Shown: piece by piece, positions 12,660 to 24,725 of the stretch | Numbering within the stretch: position 1 is the stretch's first letter | Layout of the letters: every line of letters starts with the position of its first letter | NCBI RefSeq assembly: GCF_040436345.1 | Contig: NC_133220.1 | Span: forward strand, 9,562,664 to 9,626,663 | Length of the DNA: 64,000 nucleotides | Origin: Pagrus major | Taxonomy: Eukaryota; Chordata; Actinopteri; Spariformes; Sparidae | Direction of reading: 5' to 3' | Program-made: the position numbers and the translations under genes | Notes under the pieces: model-generated | What the model was told of the DNA's origin: nothing | Databases searched by the model: none | The model's input: only the letters and a program-made list of their open reading frames with translations

Positions 12660-12890
12660 AAGTGACTTGCGGTATACTTTTTTTTTCATGTTTTTTTTTT
12701 TACAGGATTTTTTTTCTCTGAATTTTGAAAACACACGGATGGAAAAAAAAAATTGAGGAACTTAGAAAAATGATCCTGGCATAAAATTTTTTTACCCCGC
12801 CAGTTGTCGAGTCATGAAGACTGGAGAGAAAACAATGAATTGATTATCAGAACTGATTGTCTATTATCTAATGATAAACTCAACAGGTCG
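12660..12890. repeat. Fragment related to the fold-back element and tandem array
   Basis: T-rich and A-rich tracts surround ACACACGGATGGAAAA and GATCCTGGCATAAAA, then GAGTCATGAAGACTGGAGAG and CAGAACTGATTGTC. These blocks occur in the same order in the right arm of the fold-back element at 25.03-26.33 kb. The first two also occur in each monomer of the 19-21 kb array. This copy is single and degenerate. Confidence 0.55.
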
Positions 12891-15699
12891 TACCTTTTAA
12901 TGGAGACCTTGACAAGTCAGTAAATAGATAAAATGAAGACCATAAAACGGACCTGTCCATCTGTGAGCTGGGGAGACTATTAGCTGACATAGGAAAAAAA
13001 ACACTTGTGTAACCAATTACATCCAAGAGGGCCTTGAAACTAGTACACCTAGATGTAATACAGCTGTTATTAAAGTTATTAATTACCCCTCTGTAAGTCT
13101 CATCTCATCTTGTAGTAGCAGTGGTAGCTGCTTCAGTTGGTCAACCAGCTCGTGAACAAATGTAAGATCCTATTAAGAGCGGTTAGATGCTCCTTAAAAT
13201 AACATGTAGGTAGTGTAATCCCACTACGATGGCACAGGATCAGTGTTGTTTAGCCAACAAGGGTTTATTTCCAGCGGCCATGGATTGTCAATAGGAGTTA
13301 GAAATAGATATAAATAAAATGCATTAGTAAAAAGTAGTTTGAGCAGAACTACAGACGTAAAAAAATGAAATAATTGACACAAAACGACTCGTACACAACA
13401 CAGTTGGCTATAACTTTTAATTGTGACACCACATTGAAAAAAATCAAGTAAATCCAGTTATTCTGTAGTGCTTTGTGTGCAACATTCATGGTTATTGTCC
13501 TTGAAGAGTCATGAGAACTTGGTAAATACAAAATACAACAAAGCCATTTCATAGTTTCACTTTTATGCAAGCCTATTAATCCATAATCACTGTTAAAATA
13601 AACTACCTAAAGTAACAGAGAAGGAAAAAAATACAGTAACTCACATTCACACAGACATAATTTGACAATTTTTGCTTTGCCTTTCATTTGTTCCCAACAC
13701 TATCTCTGAGTCTGAACCAATCACAATGTGAAATCACTGTCAATCCTTTTCTTTTTGGCAACAACTCAGTACCAATATTACCCTCACATATACTGGTTCT
13801 GAACAACACCAGGACACAATAATCCAGGCTGCAAGGAAAAAAAGTAATCCAATAAATATCTTCATGGCCTCCTCCAATTTTACGTTTCTGAGCTGTGTTT
13901 GTAAGTGTGTGCTTTATCCTTGTACGCAGTGAGTATCAAAGGAAGTAGCAAAGCGATAATGCCTGACTTAAGATGTGAGAACATGCTCCAATTGTGCGAA
14001 AACATGTAACATTGTGCATTAAATATTAAACCAAAGTGGACAAAGTTTACTAGTGGTTTTCAAAAGTTACTTTACAACCGCAAATGTGAGAAGGAAAAGT
14101 GAAATTGCAAATATAAATGGTTAATACGGGTTACAGCTGCACGATTAATTGGTTGAAAGAAAATTAATCGCCATCTATTTAGATGATTGAGTTAAATTTT
14201 TCAAGCAAAAAAGTTTAAATATTCGCTGTTTTAAGCTTCTTAAATGTTAGGATTTCTTCTTTCCTTTGTCATTTATGATAATAAATGAAGAATCTTTGGG
14301 TTTTGGACTGTTGAAGCAAATTGAAGACGACTGGGAAATTGCGAATAGCATTTTTTCACAATGTTGTGACACTTTAGACTTAACGATTAATCATAACAAA
14401 AAAATAATAAATCTGCACATAAATCGACGCTGAAAATAACTCTTAATTGCAGCCCTATACTGATAAGCAAAGAACATAGTGTAAGGACTGTACCTGAACA
14501 GTAAATGCATTAAGTGAACAGGATTGATCTCTGACATACAGCGTAACTTCCACTTCAGATTTCTAGTCATCACGCCACCTTCTCACCATGATTTGTGTTC
14601 TGTTATCCGACGCCTCATCAAGCTTAAAATGAAAATCAAAAGTATGCAGCAATATAAAACAAAAACACTGTATTTTTAAAAAAGATTAGTTCCTACAGCA
14701 TGAGGACATTTGAAAATCACACACTAGAATTAAAAATTACACTCCTGAAAAACTGTCGTACACATGAAGAAAAACAAAGAGCTACAGATTTTGTAAAACG
14801 TTGTTTTCAGCACCATTTTTTTATCTACTTTAAAATAACCTCACTGGTAAACCATTATGCAACATCAAAAAAGAAAAAAAATATATATGAAGGATTAAGT
14901 CTCATAAGTAATTAGGCTGATTTGTTTTTTTAATCACAATCTGCATTTCAAAATGCATAACCTCAATCTCAAACCCCAATCTCAACGGCCGCTACCCAGT
15001 AAATTCAAAGATGTCACAGATAGCATGTTTGTAAAAAGATAAATCCAGCTTAGCGTTGACACAGAACGACTGTGTTGAACAATTCGGACATCTGAAGTTA
15101 ACCAAATTATCAGTTCTTAGTATTTAGCTTCTGACACCTGTCAACAAGGGAAATAAAAAAACATGCTACATAACCAACATGATGAATAACAGTCAAACTT
15201 TGTGTGCTGCGCTTAAGACAACAGTGAATCAGATCACATCATATGTAGTGCAAGAAATTCTTAGTGGTTGTTTTAAATTCTTTCCAGAGACAGATGGCGG
15301 ATTTAAAAAAAAAAAAATCAGTCACAGGAAAGTGTTGGCAATTTGGTGCATTTGTTGCACTATTTGTTTTGTTATCAGTACAATCCAGCCATCGAGTACT
15401 CTAAACAGATTAAAACAAATGCTAAGAATAACTTGCTTATTTTACTTGACCCAGTTAACCAGATCTGAAACCATCCCAAACAGACTAAACGATGGTTTAA
15501 TGACATCGGAGCACTGCAGTAGTGTTTCTGACTTTGAGAACTCACAGCAGTTAAAGAGTAATACTGAACTGGTTAGAGGCTGAACACAGTGTCTGCAGAT
15601 TCTCCATAGATGTCGCTGGACAATGTGAGGTAGAGGATCACACAAGCAGATTGACAGATAGACCAACAGTTGCCAGACATGGGGCACGGGGTTGGTGGT
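12891..15699 (-). other. Noncoding region downstream of yod1
   Basis: A/T-rich sequence with no recognised gene apart from the MITE at 14132-14456. Part of it may be yod1 3' UTR. Minus-strand AATAAA signals occur within 40 nt of the stop (TTTATT at 15703-15708) and again near 13263. The open frame at 15179-15583 has no splice or family support. Confidence 0.4.
14132..14456. mobile_element. Nonautonomous DNA transposon with CAGCTGCA...TTGCAGCCCT ends
   Basis: The left end CAGCTGCACGATTAATTG and the right end TTAATTGCAGCCCT are imperfect inverted repeats of the very common teleost GGGCTGCAAC(T)AA(T/C)GATTA family. GATTAATCG motifs appear near both ends. No coding capacity. Confidence 0.65.
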
Positions 15700-15737
15700 G
15701 GTTTTATTTGTGAGAGGGAGGAAAGACAAAACGACGC

Positions 15738-17318
15738 TCACACCTCGCCGAAGTTGGTGTGGCCTGTCTCCTTGGCATGCTCACGAGCTTCCTTTTGTCC
15801 CACCAGGCCTGTCTGGCACACCATGCAGCGCAATGCAAAGCGGTTAACGTCTGTGAACTGCCGCTTGCGGCGGGCTTCATCTGCCAGCTCGAGGGCCTGG
15901 GCCAGGATTACGTCGTCTGTTGTGGAGAAGATAGTCAGGGGCGGGGTGTCAGAGCCGGGTGTTTCTTTCTGCAGCGGGTCGTAGTGGATGCCGTCGTAGA
16001 TGAGCAGCACGCGTTTGTGGTAGCCGGCGTCCTCCCCAAAGCGATCCACTCGGACAGTCTGAGTGTCCACCACACAGATCTCACACTGGTAAAACTTGGA
16101 CAGGATAGACACCTCGATGGCGCCTCCCCAGGTGTCGTCACGTCTTATCCAAGTGCAGTACTCCTCGTTGGTCTTTCCCAGCACCGCTTCCGAGTACGCT
16201 GCAGGGTCACTTGACACAATCTGGGCGATGAGGCCTCGCATCTCCGGGGCACAAGCAGGGTCGTACACACCACCTTCCACCACATAATACACACTGGTGA
16301 AGAGGCAGGAGTTATCAGCTGGGACCACTCGACGCGCCAGCATGGGTGAGGCTTCCAGGCGTGGTACTTTAGTCACAGTGGGATGATCCTGAGGCTTTGG
16401 CTTGTTTTTCTCTTCCTCAACAATGAGTGTGTCTCCTGCAGAGGATGACAACACACCACGGATCAGCCTGGTCAGACTTTGGTAACAAGAATTTTTAAAG
16501 TAAAAAGGGTTTTTCTTTTCTCATCTTTAATTGAGATGCAACAATTCCAATTTTTCTTGGCTGAGAACTACAACTGACAGCACACACATACATTTCTGTA
16601 ACATTTTTAAAATGAAAAATCTAATTGTTTGTTCATAATAAAACACTGACTTTTAAAAATCACAAATTCTCCAAAAGTGCACCAGGTTACAGGACCTTCT
16701 GTCACTCTCACTAAAAGATATCTCAAAATAAAGTGCTCTGTTACTTGACAGAGAAATGAAAGTGAATTGCAGTAGATCCCACTTTATCTTATCTTATTAA
16801 TATGTTGTAAGACATTTTATTGAGTGGCCTGTTCATGAACTGTTCAAACTTTAACAAGTTGGCCACTCTAGGTCACAAAACGGAGCCTCCATGTTGTCAT
16901 TTCATAGGTCATTCGTAACACTCGGCTACAATGTTTTACTTTGCCAAAAGAAAACAGGTGCAACAGATCTGTATAACAACAAACATTGTTGACAACTCAA
17001 GAAACGTCCCTGTCTCTGCAGACTGAGAAAAGGTGAACTGTAATTACAAACAAAAAATGGAGTGATTTCAGTTCATGTTGTCTGCATATTTTGAATGTCT
17101 GACAACATACCTGATTTGATGGGATAGTCTTTAAGGTGAGCGTCTCCGTTTCGAAGATCGAGGCTGGAAGGTGGATAACCAACCATAATTTTCTGCACGT
17201 CACAGGGGATACCAGTGAGCTCCTCCACCTTAGTCTTCAGCTCTTGCACACAGGACTGATGAGTCAAGCCCTGCATTATGTGGCTCCCGTTTTTGGTCTT
17301 ACAGCGAAGCCGCAACAT
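15738..17318 (-). CDS. yod1: Ubiquitin thioesterase OTU1 (YOD1)
   Basis: Deubiquitinase of the OTU family that partners VCP/p97 in ER-associated degradation. Two coding exons, 17318-17111 and 16435-15738, 906 nt including stop, giving 301 aa. Domains in order: N-terminal UBX-like fold (about 1-76, [11 protein letters not shown] to [10 protein letters not shown]); OTU domain with catalytic motif PADNSC (Asp110, Cys113) and general-base His220 in YDGIHYDP; C-terminal C2H2 finger with Cys273, Cys276, His289, His295, ending in TGHTNFGEV. All active-site and zinc residues are intact. The start is the ATG directly followed by the conserved L-R-L-R-C motif. A splice acceptor lies just 5' of it (TCGTTGCAG|GCAGG), so the 5' UTR is spliced. 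Human YOD1 is longer only at its N-terminus. It neighbours pfkfb2 as in human 1q32.1. Confidence 0.96.
16436..17110 (-). other. yod1 intron between its two coding exons
   Basis: A 675-bp phase-1 intron with donor CAG|GTATGT and acceptor CTCTGCAG|GAG. Nothing else is recognised inside it. Confidence 0.7.
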
Positions 17319-17859
17319 CCTGCCTGCAACGACATGTGAATAACACAGTAAGTATTTGTTGTGAGCTTTGCCAATCCGTCGAGGCATCTGTTGTCAGGAG
17401 TAGGGATGGGACGAAGATTTTATTGCATATCGCAATAGAAAACACAATTAGTTGATCATGGAGAATTTTCACAAACGAGATAATCATGATTATCCTCACA
17501 TGAATGATCTAATTCACTGACGTACAGTCCTATATTGTTTTCCTGATTTATTTCAAATTGCCTAAGCCTGTCACCATGGCTGGAGGCATGGCTTACACAC
17601 TGTTACACAAGTTAAACAGGATGTGTGTAATCACTGCAGAGTCCAAAATAAAGAACAGGGAGATGAGGTTGCCACCATGTATTTATCCTTTATTTGTGCA
17701 GAAAGACTCTTATGATTTATGATTACTTATTTAAAGTTCTTGAATGTTTTTGACTAAAAAGATGTGTATCCTATCTGTGACACAATAAAAACACTTGTTT
17801 CCTGACTAAAAGGTAAGATTTTTAATTATGTTTTAGTAATTTCAAGAATGTGGCATAAT

Positions 17860-17926
17860 CTTCAGTAAACGAAGATCTTTCTCTTCCGATTACAATTTCT
17901 TCCCCAAAACTACATAGTGCACCTTT
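17860..17926 (-). mobile_element. End fragment of a GTGCACTATGTAG-type MITE
   Basis: TTTCTTCCCCAAAACTACAT followed by AGTGCACCTTTAAA is the terminal segment of a family that is also present at 37028-37328 and 53850-54390. The other end of this copy was not found. Confidence 0.5.
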
Positions 17927-18612
17927 AAATGAAATAAAATATCTCATTCATTCAAAAGTTTAACATGTAAAACTCGTGATTATGTGTGAGGTACAAACAG
18001 GACCAGATCTTCTGAATCACTGCTATACATGAAGTTAAACAAGTGCCAACTCTGACATTTTGAAAAGTTAGTTCGCCTCTTAACCTTGACTGAAACACTA
18101 GCAAATCATTGAATCACTCAAACATGATTTAATCCTTTCAGTTTTATGCGAGTAGCCCTGAATACTGCCTGCTCGAGTTGGTTATGAAATCTACTTCATT
18201 GACACCTTCATGCCATGGTCATTTAAGTTAGCTAGCCAGGTTAGCTCGCAATTTTGCTAGCTGCTTCATCAGCTATATTAGCTAGCATTTGGCTAAATGT
18301 GTTTGTTAGCCAATGCAACACAGAAAGAACCGGGATTATGCTGGTTGTTATGGACCCGGCATAACAAAGAAAGTGCTGATGATCAGCAGGACGACTGTGA
18401 AGCACATGACAGCGACACTGCTTTGTTTTAATTTCTTTGTTCTGTCAGTTGACGTTGACGATAGTGACAGATAGTGGGGCTGAGCTAACAAGAAACTCTC
18501 TGCCAAGCGAGAAAAAAGCAGCATTACGTGGAGCCACTTGTCGTATCTCTCGACAAATAGTCGTGTGACATTTATCCTGAAAGTGTGTACATTAAACACA
18601 GCTACTGGCCCG

Positions 18613-18639
18613 AACAAACAAACAAACAAACAAACAAAC
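18613..18639. repeat. (AAAC)n microsatellite
   Basis: About 27 bp of AACA/AAAC tetranucleotide repeats inside the yod1 5' intron. Confidence 0.9.
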
Positions 18640-18854
18640 GTTCACGTTAGCTACGTTAGCTGTATCATGTAACGTTATCAACTGCTAACTTTAGCATGCT
18701 AACCTGGCCACTGACTTGGCGTTAACTGGACAGTTTTTCAGGGCATTTTCAATTGTAGTTGAACTTTGGTGAATTCTGTTACCTGTCAGCTAACATATCT
18801 ATACACGACAGGGTTTATTTATTGACATGACAGGGACTTATTTTGTTTTCTTAC

Positions 18855-18990
18855 CTGCTGTTGACTGCAGCCCTGCCTCAGACAATAAACATCCAGTGAG
18901 AGACTGATGTGTAGAACGTCACTTTACGTCCATATGACGGCATCACGCTCTCTGCCTGACGGCTTGTACCGTAAGTTCTCTAATAGCGAA
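18855..18990 (-). promoter_or_regulatory. yod1 first noncoding exon and promoter
   Basis: Donor CAACAGCAG|GTAAGAAA on the minus strand (exon end 18855) fits the 5' UTR exon of yod1. Upstream there are several ACGTCA/TGACG-type half sites (GAACGTCAC at about 18916, TTTACGTCC at about 18925, TATGACGG at about 18935). These suggest CREB/ATF input to the promoter. The TSS position is inferred. Confidence 0.5.
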
Positions 18991-19149
18991 GGTAAGAAAA
19001 CCTCAACAACAAATAGATAAATGCTGTGGTGTCCCTGAGCAGAGCCACAGATGTAGGCTGTCATGTAGGTCGCGTCATATGTTTAGATAAGAACTGTGGT
19101 TGGTTAAACATCTCTAATGACGTTGTTTATTTAAAAAACACTTTGCATG

Positions 19150-21450
19150 TGTGAAACCCAGTGATTTTTTCCCCACCAGAATAATAAAAATGAAAATAAA
19201 AAAAAAATCACTCAGATCCACACTTTGAATTTTTCTTTCCTCATGAATTTTTTTTTTCACTCGATTTCAGACATGAAAAAAAAATCTCCTGAAAACAGAA
19301 TTTTTTTTTTCAAATGTTTCCACAGATGGAAAATAATTAAGTAATTTAGAAAGTTTGTCCTGGCAAAACTTAAAAAAAAAACAAAAAAAACCCTCACTTT
19401 CCTCTCAGGGACCCAGAGAATAAAACCAAGTTTTCTGTTCTGAAAAAAAAGAAATGTTTTTCACTTGATTTCACACATGAAAAAAAAATCTCCTGAAAAC
19501 AGATTTATTTTTTCAAATGTTTCCACGGATGGAAAATAATTAAGGAATTTAGAAAGTTTATCCTGGCAAGACTATAAAAAAATAAATTAAAAATTCTCAC
19601 TTTCCTCTCAGGGCTTCCACAGCAGAACCAGATAATAAAAACAATTTTTCTGTTATGAAAAAAAAAAAATTCACTCGATTTCACACATGACAAAAAAATG
19701 TTTTTTTCAATCGATTTCACACATTTTTCCATGTGTGAAATTGAGTGAAAACATTTTTTCTTTTCAAATGTTTCCACGGATGGAAAATAATGAAGTAATT
19801 TAGAAAGTTTATCCTGGCAAAATAAAAAAATAAAAAATTCTCACTTTCCTCTCAGGGACCCAGAGAATAAAATCAATTTTTCAGTTATGAAAAAAAAAAA
19901 ATTCACTTGGTTTCACACATGACAAAAAAAATCTCCTGAAAACAGATTTTTTCTTTTCAAATGTTTCCACAGATGGAAAATAATGAAGGAATTTAGAAAG
20001 TTTATCCTGGCAAGACTTAAAAAAAAATTTAAATTGTCACTTTCCTCTCAGGGCTTCCACAATTTTTCAGTTATGAAAAAAAAAAAAAAAATCACTCGAT
20101 TTCACACATGAAAAAAAAATCTCCAGAAAACAGATTTTTTTTTTCAAATGTTTCCACAGATGGAAAATAATTCAGGAATTTAGAAAGTTTATACTTGCAA
20201 AACTTAAAAAAAAATATCTCCTTTCCCTTTCAGGGCAGCAGACCCAGAGAATAAAACCAATTTTTCAGTTATGAAAAAAAATAAATTTTTTCGCTCGATT
20301 TCACAAATGAAAAAAAAAAATCTGAAAACAGATAAAAAAAAAAAAAAATGTTTCCACAGATGGAAAATAATTCAGGAATTTAGAAAGTTTATCCTGGCAA
20401 GACTATAAAAAAAAAAAAATTCTCACTTGCCTCTCAGGGCTTCCACAGCAGACCCAGAGAATAAAACCAATCTTTCAGTTATGAAATTATTTTTTTTTTC
20501 ACTTGGTTTCACACATGACAAAAAAAATCTCCTGAAAACAGATTTTTTCTTTTCAAATGTTTCCACGGATGGAAAATAATTAAGTAATTTAGAAAGTTTA
20601 TCCTGGCAAAATAAAAAAATTAAAAAATCTCACTTTCCTCTCAGGGACCCAGAGAATAAAATCAATTTTTTAGTTATGAAAAAAAAAAAAATTCACTCGA
20701 TTTCACACATGAAAAAAAAAAATCTTCTGAAAAAAGATTTTTTTTTCAAATGTTTCCACAGATGGAAAATAATTAAGTAATTTAGAAAGTTTATCCTGGC
20801 GAAACTTAAAAGAAAAAAGAAAAAAATTCTCACTTGCCTCTCAGGGCTTCCACAGCAGACCCAGAGAATAAAACCAATTTTTCTGTTATGAAAAAAAAAA
20901 TGTTTTTTTCACTCAATTTCACACATTTTTCCATGTTTTTTTTTCAAATGTTTCCACAGATGGAAAATAATGAAGGAATTTAGAAAGTTTATCCTGGCAA
21001 GACTTAAAAAAAAAATTTAAATTGTCACTTTCCTCTCAGGGCTTCCACAATTTTTCAGTTATGAAAAAAAAAAAAAAAATCACTCGATTTCACACATGAA
21101 AAAAAAATCTCCAGAAAACAGATTTTTTTTTCCAAATGTTTCCACAGATGGAAAATAATTCAGGAATTTAGAAAGTTTATACTTGCAAAACTTAAAAAAA
21201 AAAAAATCTCCTTTCCCTTTCAGGGCAGCAGACCCAGAGAATAAAACCAATTTTTCAGTTATGAAAAAAAATAAATTTTTTCGCTCGATTTCACACATGA
21301 AAAAAAAAAATCTCCTGAAAACAGATAAAAAAAAAAAAAATGTTTCCACAGATGGAAAATAATTCAGGAATTTAGAAAGTTTATCCTGGCAAAAATTTTT
21401 TTCACTTGCCTCTCAGGGCTGCCACAGCAGACCCAGAGAATAAAACCATT
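19150..21450. repeat. A/T-rich tandem array, about 11 monomers of 186-248 bp
   Basis: The core ACAGATGGAAAATAAT (or CGGATGG variant) recurs near 19327, 19528, 19776, 19971, 20157, 20358, 20568, 20759, 20958, 21146 and 21350, so the monomer is about 190-210 bp. Each monomer has, in order: fixed block CTCCTGAAAACAGA, a T tract, TTCAAATGTTTCCACAG, TTTAGAAAGTTTATCCTGGC, an A tract, CTCACTTTCCTCTCAGGG, CAGAGAATAAAACCAA, TTTTTCAGTTATGAAAA, and TCACTCGATTTCACACATGA. Variable homopolymers separate the fixed blocks. The segment from about 19960 to 20400 is repeated with little change at 20940-21390 (offset about 988 bp), a five-monomer higher-order period. Open frames here are repeat artefacts. Confidence 0.9.
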
Positions 21451-24040
21451 TTTTCAGTTGTTATGACCCTCATTATTGAGTCATTATTGTGTTTATTTGT
21501 TGCTGATCTCTCTCCTCCTCAGTGTGGGTGTGTGTGTGAGCAGTCTCTCCCTGAGTGCTTGTGTGTGGGTGTGTTTTTGATTAAGAGCAGGTTGGACCTG
21601 CTGATTGGCTGCCTCAGCCTGATTGCTGACACGGGATTGGTCAGAGGGAGGAGCGGAGCCCTTTTTTAAACCGCTGGCTGACTGCAATCTTCCTCTTCCA
21701 CCAATCCTCCACTCCCAACATGATCCAGTGCCTAGTGTGAATAGTGTTTTGTTTGTGATGTAAACTCATTGTAAGTAAAATTAGCTGCAGTACCATCTGG
21801 TACTTTGGGAAATGTGTAAATAGACAGAGAGTAGTATAGTAGGAGGGAGAAGCCTTTTTTAATTGATAACCCTTTTTTTCCACCTGACCCACCTGAACTG
21901 AGGCCTAGTATCTATCAAGAAAAGCAAATTCTCATTTTTTCCATTGGGTTCTTTAATAAGTTTGAGACAATGTTGCATTAAACAAGGAACAATTCAATGA
22001 AGGTCACATAATAAAATAACTTGTAACAGATTTGGAGCACTCAGTTCGAAAGACGTCATGTGCAACAGAGATCCTTGTGCATCTCCTACATTTCAATGAA
22101 AAAAAAAATGATCTCACTTCAAAATTCACCTTTATTGTCTGCTAAAAAGGCACAATAGGCTGCTTTGAGCAGGGCAATAACTTACCGACAGTCAAAGATT
22201 ACATAGTCATAGAAACCTGTACCACCGTCTATTATTAAATTAAATCAAAGGATCGTGGAGTCAAAAATGGCTGATGTTTCAGAGTTTCAGCAGTAAAGAT
22301 ACATTTGCATGGCCAGAATGACTTCATGAACACAGAAAGTCAAGAAATAGCTAAAATACTATCAACATGTGTTGTTTTTGTTGCACAATATCCCTTTCTA
22401 GAATACACAGGCAAGAAGAAGAACGGACTAAAAGATCAACATTCAGGATTTTGTCCTCATTGTGACAGATTACACCAGTTTATTACAGCAGGCATGTGAA
22501 TGGCAGCTTGTCACAGAAAATAAAGTCTTTTTTAAAAAAAATCTACTGCTGGTTTACAGTTCGTCCAGCAATGTGGTGCATTTTTCTAACAACACATAAT
22601 GCTTCAAAAACAGAAAAAAGAAACTCAAGACAGCATTTTAATTTCCTTCAGAACTGATTTACACATTTCTCTCAAACCCACAACAAATCAGTAACATGAG
22701 ACGTAACAGATGATGGCTTTTCTGATGTGAACAACAACTGCAGCTTGATTGTACGGTCGATATGGGTTTGGGTAACATTTCATTTTACAGGTCTGTCATT
22801 TTCATGGCAAATAGGTGGTAACATATTCAAAATTTCTTTGAAATTACCCCCAAATGACAACAATAATTCATCAAAAATGTTGTGAAAATCACCCCTACAT
22901 AATTTAATAATAATATTCTGCTAAGCACTTAATAAATAGCTGGTAATTAATACATTTACAGGAAACTTTTAACTACTTTCTGCTTAACTTCTGCTGCTCA
23001 TGGCATTTTAATTTCCCAAATAGTTTCTAACTTTCTTTCTTGGCAGAGGATAAACATGTTTCTTGTAAGGCTTATTTTCATTTGGAAACTTTTTTCTCTT
23101 GGTTTCACACATGACAAGTTTTTTTTCTTCTTTTTGTATTTTCGCACTTGGTTCCATGAATGAAAACAAAAATATTCTACTGAAAACAACACATTTTGTA
23201 TGATTTTTTTTTTTTTTTTTTAAAAATTGGGGAAAAAATTACTACATTGAGGTGAGTTTCTGCAGCTTAATTTACAACAAGTTTCTGCCCAACTTTTGCA
23301 GGTCAGTAAATTGAAGAACTTCTATCTAGAACAATCTAGTGGCCTGCTGACGGGAAAGTAGACAGAAACTAGTTTGAAATTAAACTGACATGATCAGCAG
23401 AAGTTAAGCAGTTTTAAGCACAAGTTTCCTGGAAATGTATTAAAGAAATTACCAACTACTTATCAACTTCTAATTTGAAAATAACAGAATATTATTATTA
23501 AATAATATTGAGATACATTTCAATACATTTTGAGGTAATTAATGTGGTAACTCTAAAGAAATTTTAAACATGCTACTTGGTAATTACCACCATCTTGCCA
23601 TGAATCTCCTGGAAAATAAAAAGCGTTACCTGGTTTGTATTATAAAAATATTTTCAGAACACTTGATGACATGTCGTATTTCCAATAGTGAAAGTGAATC
23701 ATAATGTATAACCTGTTGTGGTTACATTCAGTGGAGCATACAGTGGCGCTAAATCTACTGCTAGATTGAAAGTTCAGTAAGGCATCACAGCATTTACACT
23801 GCGGATTAGTTGCCAGTTTGTTCTTTTGGTTGATTGATTTTGGCGCACATGCAAGAAGTGTTCATGACATTAATGATAAGGCTTCCAGTTCACAGCCTCA
23901 ACATGCAGAGTAAAGTTAAACAGACCAAAACATGAAAATAAACCAACTGCTATTCGACTTCATCCGACATTTAATTTGACCCTCGTTTCCCTCAGGATGT
24001 GGTTTGTGCCATGAAGAACGGAAGACGCGTTCGTCCTCAC
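21451..24040. other. Region between the tandem array and pfkfb2; possible pfkfb2 3' UTR
   Basis: No independent gene is recognised. If the exons at 24041-24106 and 24703-24725 belong to pfkfb2, part of this would be 3' UTR. Minus-strand AATAAA signals (TTTATT on plus) occur near 22476 and 22130. A degraded fragment with CTTGGTTTCACACATGACA (about 23098-23120) comes from the same family as the 19-21 kb array. Confidence 0.4.
23080..23245. repeat. Degenerate fragment of the tandem-array / fold-back family
   Basis: Contains CTTGGTTTCACACATGACAA, TTCGCACTTGGTTCCATGAA and CTACTGAAAACAACAC, then poly-T. These are the same blocks found in the 19-21 kb monomers. Confidence 0.5.
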
Positions 24041-24725
24041 TCAGAAGCGGACACAGCCACTAGTTTCTTCGGGGCTGTCAAAGTCGATTCCTTCGCACAG
24101 GGACTCCTTCAAGGAAAAAAAAGAAAATGTCACTGACTTTCACAAATTAATGCCTCACAGCAGCAAATCCTATTTGAGGTAACTAATAGCCACCCAGGGG
24201 GCCCAGGAGTCTTAAGGTTCCTACTTGAAAAATATAGGTCGTCATGTGAAGTGCGGTAAAACAGCGAAATTAGTGGAAACTCTTCTTATCACACTCTCAA
24301 GAAGTAATAATAATAATTAATCACATTCTGACACATTGGCTATAAAATCACGATCAAGTACACTTCATTTTATGCAACAACAAGGAAACTGATACTCCCA
24401 ACCCTTAGCTTTCTGACGTTAATTTATCCAAGTTGAGTTGTCCAACAAATACCGACAAAGAGTTTTATTGAAGCATTTATTAAACTACCAAGTAATCCGT
24501 GTCTGATAGTGTTCTAGATAAGCAGATAAGTTCGTTCTAATAAAGTGCAAAGGCAATGGAAAGTTAGAGGAACCCGAAGACTGAAAACCATAAAAATACA
24601 CCACTGTGACAACATAATGACATGGGTTACAATGACATGAGTTGAACTATGGGAAAGAAAATGAAGGGCTGGTTAAATGTACCGAGTCTCCAAAATACTC
24701 ACAGACAACCGCTTCCTATCCGAGG
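24041..24725 (-). CDS. Candidate alternative 3' coding exons of pfkfb2
   Basis: Two exon-like segments downstream of pfkfb2 on its strand. 24725-24703 (23 nt) has acceptor TCTTACAG and donor TCT|GTGAGT. 24106-24041 has acceptor TTTCCTTGAAG and ends at a TGA. In the frame entered with one nucleotide carried over, they read xSDRKRLS and ESLCEGIDFDSPEETSGCVRF, a compact acidic tail after a basic RKRLS. A possible join is a weak donor in the preceding pfkfb2 exon (AACT|GTAATC, exon end 26696), which has the right phase and would give 551 aa. I do not recognise this tail from human PFKFB2. The exons could instead be isoform-specific, belong to another transcript, or be chance. Confidence 0.35.

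Noticed and set aside
15179-15583. 134-aa plus-strand open frame downstream of yod1
   Set aside because: No recognisable family, no splice context, A/T-rich composition. More likely part of the yod1 3' UTR on the other strand.
19505-21349. Minus-strand Phe/Lys-rich frames within the array
   Set aside because: Generated by homopolymer tracts of the tandem repeat.
19150-21450. CRISPR-like array (regular repeats with spacers)
   Set aside because: The unit is about 200 bp of mostly conserved sequence with homopolymer variation, in a eukaryotic genome, with no cas genes and no unique spacers.
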